64,000 bases of DNA from Diphasiastrum complanatum (GCA_029204225.1 CM055106.1:34010361-34074360); one strand, 5' to 3'. Positions 23,160-41,667 are shown, counted from the stretch's first letter. Notes: generated by a model not told the origin, from the letters alone. Numbers and translations: made by a program.

Positions 23160-24155
23160 TGCTTTGAACTTCAGTTTTAACATATCGTTAAATCTGAGAT
23201 GAAGATCCTTTTGATAGAGCTAACATGCACTTCTTCAATAAATAAAAATTTGAGTCTGTCAAATTTGGAATAAAACCATTCTCGTAAAAGATGCATTGGT
23301 CTTCTTTTAATCAGCGTCAGGTGTTGACATTGCCTCTGAAACAACGTTTGATTCTTGCACAAAGTAGCAGGCCGGATCATTTGTAACTTGGGATAGAGGC
23401 TGTGTTGATCGGTTCGATCTTCTGGTTTGAACTACAATCCTCTGATGCGATTCATTTTGCTGAGAGACTACCTCATTGTCAGAGTCAGTGTTAGTGTCAC
23501 TGTCAATCCTCTGATCAATCCTTAGTCATGTAGCCGTTGGTGTTGATTCTAGGAGATGAATTTGAAGTAGCTTTTCCCTTGTGGTCGATAAATTGATCGA
23601 CCACAAAAATGACATTTCTGAGAGTCCATATTGAAGAGCTTGTATGTCTGATTGAGGAATAGCTGATGAAGATTGACCTTCTGGTGGAGTTGTCCAGCTT
23701 TCTACTTAGATCAGCAGAGGTCTGTGAGTAGGCTTTGCATCCAAACACTCGAATATTTGTGAGTGATGGCTTCGATCTTGTCTACCCTCATAAGATGTCT
23801 TGCCATTTAGGGCCTCTGAGATGGATCTATTTTGAAGGTAGGCTGCTGTAGTAATAGCTTCTGTCCAGAATTTCTTTGGAAGAGAGGCATGGGCCAGCAT
23901 GCTCTTTGCACTTGCGATGAGTGTCTGATTCTTCCTTTGAGCTACACCATTGGACTGAGGTGAGTAGTTGGCTGAATGTTGTTGTAAATGTATTTGATTG
24001 GCCTTGCAAAAAGCTTTGAACTCGGTGGAGATAAATACTTTCCCTGCATCAGAGCGTAGAGCTTTGATTCTTCTCTCGGTCATTTTTTCTAATGATGTCT
24101 TGAACTGCATGAAGAACTTGAGAATCTCGGATTTGTTCTTCAAAAAATATGTTGC
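23160..24155 (-). pseudogene. Copia integrase and linker relic
   Basis: On the minus strand: NATYFLKNKSEILKFF, ALRSDAGKVF near 24020-24060 (second catalytic Asp block), YSPQSNGVAQRKNQT near 23920-23965, KFWTEAITTAAYLQNRS, then the post-core segment to about 23515 and an RRSNR-type linker near 23420. Gag, RT and LTRs are absent. It abuts the + strand LTR at 24156. Fossil. Confidence 0.82.
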
Positions 24156-24570
24156 ATTGATGGTGACCTCTAGTGGAAGGGCTATTTCCACATGTAGTTT
24201 CTAAATCAGTGGAATTGCCACTTGGGCTCCACATGGGCAGCCCTCTTGCTTATTTAAGGACCCCCCCTCTCTTGTGTGGGAGCTTTGATTGTATTGTCAT
24301 TCCTCTTGATTGAATAAAGAAGATCTTCCACGAGTTCTTGGCAATTGTGAAGCTCCTTGTTCATGGCAATCTTCTTGAGTGAAATTCTTATGAGCATGTT
24401 CTGATTTCTTTTTGTGATTGTGGATTAATCAGATCTCTTGCTTACTTTCTTGCTTTGTGGGATGTAGATGTGGATTAACTTCCTTGTTTCTTGATTTTGT
24501 AGTTTCAGCATGCAGGTAAACTATAGAAGCTGAGCAATCTAATCTTGATCATTGTGCATTCAAATTCACA
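24156..24570 (+). repeat. Partial 5' LTR, related to the gag-only element family
   Basis: It begins mid-LTR at GATGGTGACCTCTAGTGG (as near 3938) and includes the TATA-like CTTATTTAAGG near 24249-24259. It ends AAATTCACA directly before a primer site. The LTR start is missing at the junction with the Copia integrase relic. Confidence 0.8.
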
Positions 24571-24582
24571 TGGTATCAGAGC
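24571..24582 (+). other. Primer-binding site (initiator Met-tRNA type)
   Basis: TGGTATCAGAGC follows the LTR's final CA. It marks the start of an element interior, which after 31 bases runs into a GA microsatellite. Confidence 0.88.
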
Positions 24583-24611
24583 CTACTTGAGGTTACCATG
24601 CATTTCTCATC

Positions 24612-25382
<771 letters not shown>

Positions 25383-26061
25383 TGTTGAAAATGTAGCAAA
25401 TAGACTCTAATAAACCTTTGAAATGATGGATGAAGCACCTTGAATGGATCCAATTGAGATCCTATAGCAAAAACACCAACCAATTTAGTGTTTACTAGCT
25501 TCACCTTGGCTTGAAATCCAATTGAAGGCTCAAATTCATGCAATTATCTTCACATGTTTGAAATACGGACTGCCACCGACAAAGTTTAGTATCTCAACTT
25601 CTAAATCAATCACAATTACAAAGTACTGAACACAAATAGCAAATGTCAGGCATCTAGATCACCAACAACATTGGTAGATGGAAAACCGATTTTTTACTCA
25701 TCAATTGATGGAGAAACCATCACATAATTATACATTAGTAGCTCAGATATGAGCATTTTAGGGCTTCTGTGTACTTTTCATACCCTAACCCTAACATCCA
25801 AGCTAATTCATAATTGGATTCACCCTAATTAGGGTCCTTGATCTCGAGATCCAAAAACAATGAGAAACATACTCTCTACCCTATCTAAGCTCTCTTTGGC
25901 CTTATTTCAAAGGTGACTTTACACTGATAGGATGTAGAATAAGACTTTGGAAAAGCATCCTATGATATTTGGCACCTGTGACATCTATTTACATGGCCCC
26001 ATCTTGCCAATTACAATGCACGTGACCAAAATTGGTCCAAACTAGCTTGCGAATTTTAACA
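25383..26061 (-). repeat. 3' LTR of the deleted Copia
   Basis: 679 bases, TGTTGAAAATG to TTTTAACA in + strand view, matching 26872-27556. The adjacent CTCCTCACAAC (minus: purine-rich) is the polypurine tract. Confidence 0.88.
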
Positions 26062-26871
26062 CTCCTCACAACTAGTTTTGGATCTAGCATAAATCTACTA
26101 ATCACTCCAAGAGAGTTTCTTAACTTTAAAAGTGATGCTCTTTTAAGAGGTTTAGTGAGTACATCAGCCACACATTCATTACTTGATATATGTTCCAAAG
26201 AGACCTCCTTTTCTTGAACCCTTTCCCTCACAAAGTAATGACAAATCTCAATATGTTTGGATCTTGCATGGAAGATTGGATGCAAGATGTTGAGCTAAAA
26301 TGTTGTCATTATGGATGATTGGTACATCCTTTGGATCCATAATCTTTAGCTCCCTTAGTGATGCTAGGAATGTACAAGACTCTGTCAAAATTGACCCTTT
26401 ATGAGGATCCTAAGCACAATGGGATAAAACCTACTCCTTCTATCTTACAAATCATCATTTGCTGTAAATATAGACTTGCAGATAGGTTCTTCATAAGACA
26501 AAAGAGTTGAAAAGTACTCCCTCTTGCTTGTCATGTGGGAACTTGCCCCACTATCTATCCACCATGGATCTTCCCCCTTGAAACTTGATGAAGAGAAGCT
26601 TGACATCATTTGTGTCCTCTTGTGGACTCTCCTCCTCCTCTTGGCTGATATTTGCTTGCCCTTGTGCTTGCTTCTTCTTGAAGCATTTTGAGGCATAGTG
26701 CCCCATCTTTCTACAATAATATCACTTGATTTTCGACTTGTTTTTCTTGGTTTGCTTGGAGTTGAACTTGAAGATCCATCTTGATCTTCATTCTTTGCTT
26801 GGTTATTCTATGATTATGATCTATGATGTTTGCAAGAATTTAGTTCATTTCATAACAAGGCTCTGCTACCA

Positions 26872-27556
26872 TGGTGAAAAAGCAGCAAATAGACTCTAAT
26901 AAACCTTTGAAATGATGGAGGAAGCACCTTGAATGGATCCAATTGAGATCCTATAGCCAAAATACCAACAATTTAGTGTTTCCTAGCTTCACCTTGGCTT
27001 GAACTCCGCTTGAAGGCTCAAATTCATGCAATTCTCTTCACACATGTGAAAGTACGTATTGCCATAGTCAGAGTACAGTACCTAAACTTCCAAATCAATC
27101 TCACAATTACAAAGTACTCAACACAAATAGCAAATATCAGGCATCTAGATCACCAACAACATTGGCAGATGGAAAACCTGATGGAGAAACCATCAGATAT
27201 TTATACATTAGTAGCTCGGATATGAGAATCTTCGGGCTTCTATGTACTTTTCATACCCTAACTCTAACATCCAACCTAATTGATCATTTAATCCACTCTA
27301 ATTAGGGTGCTTGATCTTGAGATCCAAAAACAATTTAAAAAAAAACACTGTATTTTTGGCTCCTATTTTCTCTCTACCCTATCTAAGCACTCTTTGGCCT
27401 TATTTCAATGGTTCCTTTACAATGTAGGATGTAGAATAAGACTTTGGAAGAGCATGCAACGGTATTTGGCATGTGTGGCATCTATTTACAAGGCCATCTT
27501 GCCAATTAAAATGCATGTGACCAAAATTGGTCCAAACTAGCTTGTGAATTCTAACA
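26872..27556 (-). repeat. 5' LTR of the deleted Copia
   Basis: 685 bases, beginning directly after the primer site and matching 25383-26061. Confidence 0.88.
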
Positions 27557-27918
27557 CTGTTGTCCGCCCTTGCCGTCACCCTCCTCAAATAGAAGGTTTG
27601 GGGATTTCACCGCTCTTTGGTCCATCAATTCCATCCCATCCACTAGCTTCCACGATCTCCTACCCTTCCCTCAGATTCTCCATCTAGCAAGTGCATGCAC
27701 GGTGCCACATCTTCCACCTCCGATCCTCCATCTAGTCCTCCATCTAGCAGCACCCGTCACCGTACCAGCACTACCACCACTCCTACCACTTCTTCCATCA
27801 CTTTCCTACCTCCTCCTGTTGGATTTATATCCTCTCCAACCCTTATCTCATTACTAATCTAGATCCATTCATTAGTTGTTGTAAACACTTGTATAGTCAC
27901 ATACTCTGTAGAAATACA
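27557..27918. other. Spacer right of the deleted Copia
   Basis: C-rich, Pro/Ser-coding-like sequence (CCTCCATCTAG repeated near 27675-27740). It seems to continue the sequence left of 25383. No gene recognised. Confidence 0.35.
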
Positions 27919-28325
27919 TGTGAAAATTTGTCAACTAGTTTGTTGGTTATTTGGCATTTTTGGAGGCCAGCATGATATCGCAACTTAGAGATAGGTTCAT
28001 ATTTGTCAATAAAGGCCTAAATAATGTTTATATTATTTTTGGCAAGTAGATAAACGGAGGAGGTCGAGTTTGAACCCATTCTACTTGGCTAAATTTGATA
28101 CATTGCATCTAGACTAGAATTTCTAGGTCATTTGGTGAGATACCAAGAAATCACCATTTAGGACAAGTGGCCAAATGACATTTGAACAGCTATAATAGCA
28201 GTAGCAGCGTGGAGAACAAATCATTGTATTCTCTTTTGATGTAGAGAATTCATCTCTTTTGGCTCTATGTCCATCTTGTGTATTTCTATTGATATCTTGG
28301 TTTTCTATGTGTAGAATGTTGATTT

Positions 28326-28792
28326 AGTTGAAATTCTGTTAGGATCTAATGCAGTATGCAGATCACATCACACAATCACCATAGTCACTCCTCACAAGCT
28401 CTCATATATGACACAACAAAAGTTGATAGATTACAAAAAAACATTGTACATATAGAGTATTCACAAATTGCATGAAAAGGTAGGTGTCCTAAAATTGGCC
28501 TACCACCTGTCAAACTAAGGTCGGGCCCAATATGGCCAAATTAGACCGACAAACTTGGGACATGCCCCCAAGTATAGCAAGTATTGTAAATAACTCTGTA
28601 CAGGCTAATTCTTCCTATGTGTGGCTACCCGGCTAACCCAAGTAGCCGTCTACAGGATCAGTGCTCGATCAATATATCCTAATGGGTCACGTCTTGATCG
28701 CAACCATATATAGTAAACCAAATAAGCTATACACCAATTACATCATCACATTTAGAGCTTATACTAATGAATCAGATCAAGACTAGTTTCTA
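28326..28792 (-). repeat. 3' LTR of the gene-less element
   Basis: Matches 32841-33307 nearly throughout. The exact ends are uncertain by a few bases. Confidence 0.85.
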
Positions 28793-31700
28793 ACTCTCTC
28801 CCTTAAGCTCAAATGTGATAAGAGTGAAAAATAGTATATTGCAGCAGCGTCTGGAGTGTCCAAAAGATGTTATGCATATCACAACTACTATGTACTTGAC
28901 TCACACTCAAGCACACCAACAAACCACCAGGTTTTACTCACAAAGTATCATGTAAACACAATGCTCATATAGAGAGTCTATCACACTCTCGACCAACTGA
29001 CTCATCCCCAATCCAACTTGACCACAAGTGGACCACATGAGCGACATGGCTCAAACTAAAGAAATTCCACTGCCATTATGAGACTTACATCCTCCATCTA
29101 GCTAGGCTGACATCCTATCAGACACTTACAAGCACAAACCTGTAAAGCTGACATACATGAGCGACTGAGGCTCAACCTAAGAAAATCTTCCTACCACCAT
29201 AAGATTGCACCCTCACTAGATAAACAGCTAGTAGACAATGACAAGTCAATGAGCATAAAATGACTACTTTGTTCCTGACGTAGCAAATGCACAACCATAT
29301 ACAACTCTGACTCAGATCTAAACTCCCGTGACAAGGCAACATGCAAGCCCACACGCACTCATGCAAACCAACACGAATGATAAAGCGTGAAATACATGAC
29401 CAAGGCCTATCCATAAGTGGTATCCTGTCGTACCAACACATGGGCTTGACCCATCTCTAGGTCACCACATGATGCACCAGCTGAAGAACATCATCCATAC
29501 ATCAAATGCCATATCATACCTGAGCAACTATAGCATCTCCCTGAGTGCCACCCCAATGGACTCGTCATCCACATACTATGCTCACTTGATGTCTCCGATC
29601 TTGGTCACCATCCTGCTAGACAAGCCAAACTCCAAAGCATCACCTGCTCCACCTGGCTCCTAGCAACTGTTCGCTCTCCCTGGCTATGTGCCACCCGACA
29701 CCATGCCAGCGCAAGCATATCCCTGAGTCGTCGCTCACGGGATCCCGAGACTATTGTCTCCCTGATCGTACTGAGGTATATGGCTCTGAGTGACTTCCTC
29801 TAGGCTTCCCCATGATCTCACCCCCTGAGAATTTGCACCATGGAAATTCCAACACCTGTGCCAAGCCTAGACTCCTGCAAATACAACCAATTGCATGAAA
29901 GCTATAGGTAGCTTATCCACGCATGTGATGGTAGATGCCTCTCCATCAATGCCAATGTCAATGACTGGCCCCCTGCTGTAATGCCAACCTGTACTTCCAA
30001 ATGAGCACACCATGAAGTCCTCGCCATCAGTGTCCCCTCTAGTAGATCACTAGCAAAACACCCATCATAGTGTTTGCCCTCCGATTACACCCCATGCAAT
30101 CTCCATCAGCTCTCCAACCTAGAGCTGGCTCTCAAAGCTTCACGCTTTGACCATTTACATTTGCAATGTTCTGATTCCATCATGAATCCCACCTGTAAGT
30201 CATGTCTATGCCAATGACTCAAGTCCAATATGAAATAGCGGCCCCCTGATGATCATCCCATGTCATCTTGCAGTGCTATCTCTACCAGGAATCCCAATGC
30301 CATCCCTGCTCACAAAGATCTGAGCATCTACCCTAAAGTGTCCACCTGTATTACCCCAAGCTAGATCCTAGCTACTCCTGTGAATGGTTCCAAACCACTT
30401 CCTGAGAATACACTGAGATGTGAACTCCAAAGCCACCATCAAGTCCCTCACATGATTGTGCATGCCAAAATCCCTCCAAGCGAACCTATGAGATCTTCCA
30501 TGGCCCAAACCAAATGATCTACACCTTGTCATCACTGAAATCTACATCCTTGATGCAATACTAATATGGCAAATTGACTTGACCTACCCAGAGTAGGTAG
30601 TTGAAGTGTATCTCCTCGATGACAAACCTGATACACTGCTCCACAGCTACAATGACTTGATCAAAATTGACTTATCGACTGCAAAACCGCAAAATCATCA
30701 CACTCACCACTCGCCAAGAGCATCCAAAGTGTGATTATCGACCCGTTCTTCATCCTCTGAGTGTCCCACACACAACTCGTCCAATGCAAGTCCGCTATCT
30801 TGCCCAATGGCTTCCAACTGGCACCAACTCGCACTTCCATCACCTGTGACCGCCAAAATGTGTGTACCTCCAAGCTAGCCCATATTTCCCTCCGAACGAG
30901 AAATTTACAAGCTACAGATGCATGTGTCAATGCAGCTATCACCTGACTCGACAATGCCACTGCCAATCATATCTGTGAGAGCGTTCCCCCAAAATGCCAC
31001 TTCACGTTGGTTGGTTTGAGCCCCAAGAGTTGAACCTGATCACAAGAATTTCTCACCTGTAAGCCTGCCTCTCACCTGTGACTGCTTGCCCTCTCAAAAT
31101 TGTCACCAATGATGAGTAGTCACGACGACAAACTACACTTCCGTCGCCAAAACCAGCTTTCTCCACACGATTCCGCTACCATTCACCCCCATACTACATT
31201 TACCACTTCCAAACACCCTGTTACCCTATCAGGAGTAAATAATAATGATTTTAAAATGATAATGCCTCACTGTACCGGCATGTAGCAGGTTTCACCAGCC
31301 AAAAATTGCCCCAAATTTGGCCCTACGGTACCCAAATGGCGAATGTAGCCCCTCACTAGGTCACTTGCACTCCGCTCGATAGAATGATGATGAAAACACA
31401 TCAAAACACCTTTCCCCCTACTCTGTGATGTTGCTCTATGTGTTGGCTCTGAGCAGCCAGTTTCAGGGGTCATTTTGGCCCAAGGATGGCCAAAAAATGT
31501 GCCCTCTAGCCAAAGTTATCCCTTTCCAAAGGGTGATTTGCAAATTTGAACTATTTCTTCATGATGAAGCAACTTCACCTTTCAGTTGTGAAGGGACCCA
31601 GCTCAAATTTCAGTATGAAAATTTTAAATAAAATGGAAGTGCTTTATGCACTTCAGACCCCTTCAATTGAAGTTCTTGGTGGTTTTGAGACAATCCAATG

Positions 31701-32840
31701 GTGCATTCACATCCAACGGTCCATATCACATGTGGCCTCCACCGTTGATCAACAGATTCCTTGATTGCATGGCCACAATGAAACTTGAGCACCAAACGAA
31801 GCTCTAGGAGACACTACTCCCTTTCATACACTACAAGACTAGCGTAGCTAGCTGCACGAGCTGGCCCACGAGCCTTCAAGGCTATCTCTCCTCCATTCTC
31901 CTTCAGGCCTTCTTCCAAGCTTTTCAGCTATGGCAGATGCTGGGGCATTTTTCACACTTACTCCTCCTCTGGCCCGCGGCCATCCACGACCCTTTGCTAG
32001 ATCCATATTGTTCTAGGGCACCCATCTGCAGCCGTTGACAACATCGAAAACGGTTCACATCAGAGAGAAAACGAAGGATTCTCAACTGTAATCCCTAGCC
32101 ACCATTTTGGCTCTCTGAGAGAATTTGATCCAGTGCCATAATCTGTCAACAGTTGTCCACGGCCATCTGCAAGCTGCTTCGCCCTGCCAGTGTGCCCCTC
32201 TTCACAAATTTACATTGTTGCAAAAGGCTTTACATAGAGAACGGTCTAAGCTTTTTGCTCTATAAACCCTAGCAGCTTGAAGAAGAGGATATCTTTCTAA
32301 TGGTTCTTCTTGCAGCTCATCATCTGACTGAGGTTGCCCTACTTCTGGCTTTCTGATCCAATTTACAACATTCAAATTGGTGCAACATCGACTTCAAACA
32401 GACTGATTTTCTGAGAAATCCGTCAACACTACACGAAATCGGAAATTTTCGAAACTTCCACCGATTTTCACCCAATTAATTCCTGTAAATTGCCCTGACT
32501 TTGTAGCACTATTCTTTACAGCTCCCTTGCAAATCCAATTGCGTCAACTGGCTGCCTACAAAGTCAATTACGTAGCCATCATCGATGATTTTTCCGAAAT
32601 CAGTGGAACTGCAAGATTTTCCGTGAATTCTCCTCGGAATCCACATACAATGATCGTTCTGATCTTCTCCAAAGCTCCGATCAAAGGAACTTTGCTGTCT
32701 CATGCCATCCGGACTGCCGATACCCCATATGGAGTCCTCTCTCCTGAGACGCTCCGAGTGCTATTTTTCCTGGTGAAAGACGCTATCCCATAGCTCCACC
32801 GGATCGTGCATACCTGCATCACCCTGACGCTTTGATACCA

Positions 32841-33307
32841 AGTTGAAATTCTGTCAGGATCTAGTGCAGTATGCAGATCACATCACACAATCACCATAGT
32901 CACTCCTCACAAGCTCTCATAGATGGCACAACAAAAGTTGATAGATTACAAAGAAACACTGTACATATAGAGTATTCACAAACTGCATGAAAAGGCAGGT
33001 GTCCTAAAATTGGTCTACCACCTGTCAAACTAAGGTCGGGCCCAATATGGCCAAATTCGACCGACAAACTTGGGACATGCCCCCAAGTATAGCAAATACT
33101 GTAAATAACTCTGTACAGGCTAATTCTTCCTATGTGTGGCTACCCGGCTAACCCAAGTAGCCGTCTACGGGGTCAGTGCCCGATCAATATATCCTAACGG
33201 GTCACGTCCCGATCACAACCATATACAGTAAGCCAAATAAACTGTACACCAATTACATCATCACATTTAGAGCTTATACTAATGAATCAGATCAAAACTA
33301 ATTTCTA
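32841..33307 (-). repeat. 5' LTR of the gene-less element
   Basis: Matches 28326-28792. The primer site follows on the minus strand at 32840-32828. Confidence 0.85.
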
Positions 33308-33541
33308 TTTGATTTTGTGATTGATCTAGCTTCCACACGTGTGAAGGACAGTTCCGTACTAATTTTGTATGGACATGGACAGTACCTCACTGTATTTTCA
33401 TGCTTATGATCAAATCTTAGTGATTTATGCAATTCTAGCATGCTAAAATTGATAATTTTTATCTTGTAGATAAAACTGCATCCAAATTTGGTCAAGATCT
33501 TAGAGATCCATTAAATGTGTTTTGGATATGTATTTTTCACA

Positions 33542-33553
33542 TGGTATCAGAGC
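33542..33553 (+). other. Primer-binding site (initiator Met-tRNA type)
   Basis: TGGTATCAGAGC directly after the LTR terminus CACA. Confidence 0.85.
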
Positions 33554-33771
33554 AGGTTGCAAGCCAAAATTGGTGTTTATGCCAAATCTAGAGGTGGATT
33601 TGAGGGCGCCATTAATTCTATGTGGATTTGGAGATGTTTCGAGATCAAATCTTGCATTGTCAAGTATAGAAAGTGGATCTTTGTGGTCCAAGCATAATTT
33701 TAGGTCAAATCACTTGTGGATGGCCGATTTTTGAAACCAGTTAGTGGAATGTGGAGACAGAAATTGCTCAT

Positions 33772-33774
<3 letters not shown>

Positions 33775-33864
<90 letters not shown>
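33775..33864 (+). repeat. Compound (TG)n(GA)n microsatellite
   Basis: About 28 bases of TG repeat followed by about 62 bases of GA. It lies about 220 bases downstream of a retrotransposon primer site. Confidence 0.97.
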
Positions 33865-38943
<5,079 letters not shown>

Positions 38944-40145
38944 GTGGTACAACCACGCCATTTGTATTGTACAAAATCTGAATTTTGGAAATTTGCCATG
39001 GCGTGGCAAATTTCCAAGGAGCGTTCTAGAAAAATAGCCACGCATGGCAATATGCTTTGCTTGATTGATTTGCTAGAAACCATTGATTGGGTTAAGATTT
39101 ATCTTGAGTTTGTTAAAAAGAAACAACCGCTGAGCCTTGTGAAAAATCTTTATAGTCGTCTCAAGGATTTTGTTGAAAAGTTTGAAGAGGAAGAAAAGTT
39201 CTGTAAATTGCACATTAGAAAAGTGTTCTTGTGTCTAGAAAATGAAAACAATATTTCTCCTTTTGTCACTACCCAACTGCTTCTGATGTGCCCGTCTCTC
39301 CTCACCCGCTTGTTTTTACTGAAGACCTTGATGAAGACAGTACCTCTCAACTTGAGATTTTCTCTCAAGAAATTTGTGGTGATCTCTCTTCTTATGATTT
39401 CTGCCAATCCAAAAACTGCCAAGTCTCTTTTGTTCCTGCAAGGATCACTGAGTATAAATCCACTCTTACTTCTTACAAGCTCTGGAGTCTCCCTTCTGTT
39501 AACTTCCTTGAACCTATATCTATTGACCTTTGGATTATGATGACTCATATGACACTGGTTCACTGTGAATAACCTTGCCAAGTTCTTTCCTGGTGCTTCC
39601 CTCCAAAATCAGATAAACGCCTTCTTCATGTAGTTGAATAAACCTGTTAGGGATGTGGTAAAGTCTCATATTACCTTTATCTTTATCCGCCAATACATGA
39701 CTAATGCCTCTATTGAGCTTGCTAAAGACTCTTCCGCCAAATTACTTGCACCTTTAGGAGATGCCGAGAATATCCGTGCGATAGAACGCCTCTTAAAATG
39801 TCCCAGCTTTTCTACCCTCCAAGACAAATACTTCCAGAACTCAAACAAAGGACGGGCTCTTTCAATTTGAACCATTTGGACTCGGTCATTTTTGGTTCAG
39901 GAATGGGAAAGAAAAAGCATGTCTCAGAAAGCAAAGGAAGGACAAAGTAGTGGCAATAAAGATGACTTACCATTCAAAAAGCCGAATTTTTACAGAGCCT
40001 AATCTATGTGCAGGACGAAGAAGAAATAGTTAGAAGACAAATTAGTGTTTCAACAATTGGACGTCTCTAATTTTCCACTAGCAACGACTCAGGGAGACTT
40101 TTTTTACATCTATGTTACCGGAATAGAGCATTTGAGTTTATCCAT

Positions 40146-41337
40146 GTGAAGCATTTTTATGCTCACATTTTACGTAGAATATTTGGTACTGTTGACGAAC
40201 CCTTTTATGATATTACTTTCGGTTGGACTTATCTACCAAGTTTTAAAAGTGAATGGTATTTTCCTTATGATGTGTTTTGCCAATTTGATATAGACAACCT
40301 TCATCCTTGTCAATGTTACACTTTTAACCGTTTCAAGAATTTTATTTCTGAAAAATTTGGCCATGTCGTTTGCACAGATTGTAAGATTATTAAAAGTTCT
40401 CTTGTGCGAAAATCCCTAGAAAAAGTCCTAAATCATATAACTCTTAACAAGCTAATGTGAATGAAGTCGCTTCAGAGCTTTATGACAGATTGTTTAAACT
40501 TATGGGACTCCTACTTGTTTATGATTCTTTAGACAGTAATACAAAAAAAGAACATGCTACTTTTTGTAAAAGTATCGCTTTAAGTCATATTAGAAAGGGT
40601 AAATGACTTCATGGTAATACTAGATCTCTTTCCAGAAATAAGATTGCAAAGGATGAGCTACTTTGGCTTACAAAATCTCTATATGTTAATGGTATTGATA
40701 AAGCACAGCATAATCCCTGTTTCATGTGTAAATTCTTTGTACGACATTTGGCCATAAAACGACTCAACAATCTAGATTTTACTCCTTTTCCTAACAATCA
40801 ATTAATTATGTGGAGGATTCCTTGTCGTATATAGCGAACATTTTTACGTACTCTTTACCAGAAATTCTTTTGGGCAATAATTCTCTACCTTACCTTCTCT
40901 GTACCTTTAAAGCCCACAAGGACTCGTTCAGATGGATTACCAATGCTCATGATTGCTGCTTTAACAAACTCGCCAAATTTCTCACAAGAGCTCTTGGTAT
41001 GCTATCACCATTCCTCATGGAAGGTGCAGGCCTTAAGGCGAATACATACAAGAGTATACTTAGAGTTAATACAATTTTATATTGGCAATGTGAGTCATCT
41101 ATGGATTTCCATCTAGACCTACCATCTCTGTTTACCAATATGTGGGTCACAGATATTTCAAAATGTTACGAGAACATACCCTTAGATGGCCCAGAAGGTT
41201 TAAAAACTGTTATGAAAAAGACAATAAAATACATCTTTAAATATTCCAGACATGAGCTTGTGTACTTTAAATGGAATCACTCACGCGAAACTTTCAATTG
41301 GTCCTTGCCTTGTTTTTGGCGTGTCGCAAGTGCCTGA
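40146..41337 (+). pseudogene. Penelope-like RT, finger/N-terminal part
   Basis: Contains the CxC pair and a following GHVVCTDCKIIKSSLVRKSL block, then the FKAHKDSFRWITN block and the DISKCYENIP block that carries the first catalytic Asp. Intervening sequence is coding-like. Family membership rests on remembered motifs, not on an alignment. The Copia gag fragment begins just after. Confidence 0.65.
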
Positions 41338-41667
41338 TCGTCAGTAATTTGATGTCTAGCTTTCACCATTTCTGGTCGTTGCTCTTCCTGCATCAAGATT
41401 CATGTGAGCTGATCAAAGGTTGGCAATCTTTTTCTTGATGTTATTCCACTCACAAACATCTGATAGGGTTCTGCAATGCCGCACAATGCATTGTGCACCA
41501 GCTCCACATCACGTATGCGCTCACCAATAGAATGCAGTTCATCTCTCATTGTCTTGATTCTAGTCATGTACGTCTGAATGTGCTCTCCTTGCTCCACTCG
41601 GACATTATTCAGCTTTGACTTCAAAAACATGATTGTTGACAAACAATCAGAGGATTGGCACACTCTT
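41337..41667 (-). mobile_element. Copia gag fragment inserted in the Penelope-like RT
   Basis: On the minus strand it reads as Copia gag (TIMFLKSKLNNVRVEQGEHI ... MFVSGITSRKRLPTFDQL), homologous to the gag at 41-694. It has no LTR, primer site or obvious duplication at its ends. It is only ~330 bases, which looks like filler DNA at a repaired break or a template-switch product rather than an insertion by integrase. Confidence 0.85.

Larger units (their letters stand above)
25383..27556 (-). mobile_element. Small internally deleted Copia with both LTRs (minus strand)
   Basis: LTRs at 25383-26061 and 26872-27556 enclose only 0.8 kb of interior. On the minus strand the interior holds the primer site (26859-26871, TGGTAGCAGAGCC), a gag/protease remnant (DPWWIDSGASSHMTS near 26540-26580) and then the RNase H end (HPIFHARSKHIEI near 26250-26285). 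Integrase and RT are missing. The flanking bases are CTATT on the left and CTGTT on the right, a 4/5 match consistent with an aged target duplication. LTR similarity is high but clearly imperfect. Confidence 0.9.
28326..33307 (-). mobile_element. LTR retrotransposon without recognisable genes (LARD-like), minus strand, nested in a Copia LTR
   Basis: Direct repeats of about 465 bases (28326-28792 and 32841-33307) flank about 4.05 kb. Orientation comes from a primer site on the minus strand next to the right repeat (TGGTATCAAAGCG, 32828-32840) and a purine tract next to the left repeat (minus strand AAGGGAGAGAG, about 28793-28806). No frame shows gag, RT or integrase motifs; the longest is about 101 codons. 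Both flanks contain GATTT, but offset by about three bases, so the target duplication is unproven. The LTRs are very similar, so it is fairly young. Confidence 0.82.
27919..33541 (+). mobile_element. Copia LTR (plus strand), split by a nested LTR element; rest of the element lost
   Basis: The left part 27919-28325 begins TGTGAAAATTTGTCAAC, like the minus-strand LTRs at the right end of the window. The right part 33308-33541 ends TTTTTCACA directly before TGGTATCAGAGC (33542-33553). Without the insert the LTR is about 0.64 kb, the size of the related LTRs here. After the primer site only ~220 bases follow before a TG/GA microsatellite; no coding part remains. Confidence 0.75.

Noticed and set aside
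27817-27918. LTR start at TGTTGGATTTATATCC (27817)
   Set aside because: TGTGAAAATTTGTC at 27919 matches both the family LTR start and the inverted end TTTTTCACA at 33541, so 27919 is the better boundary.
28326-28792. Simple direct duplication of the Copia LTR interior
   Set aside because: The primer site beside the right copy and purine tract beside the left copy show they are LTRs of a separate minus-strand element.
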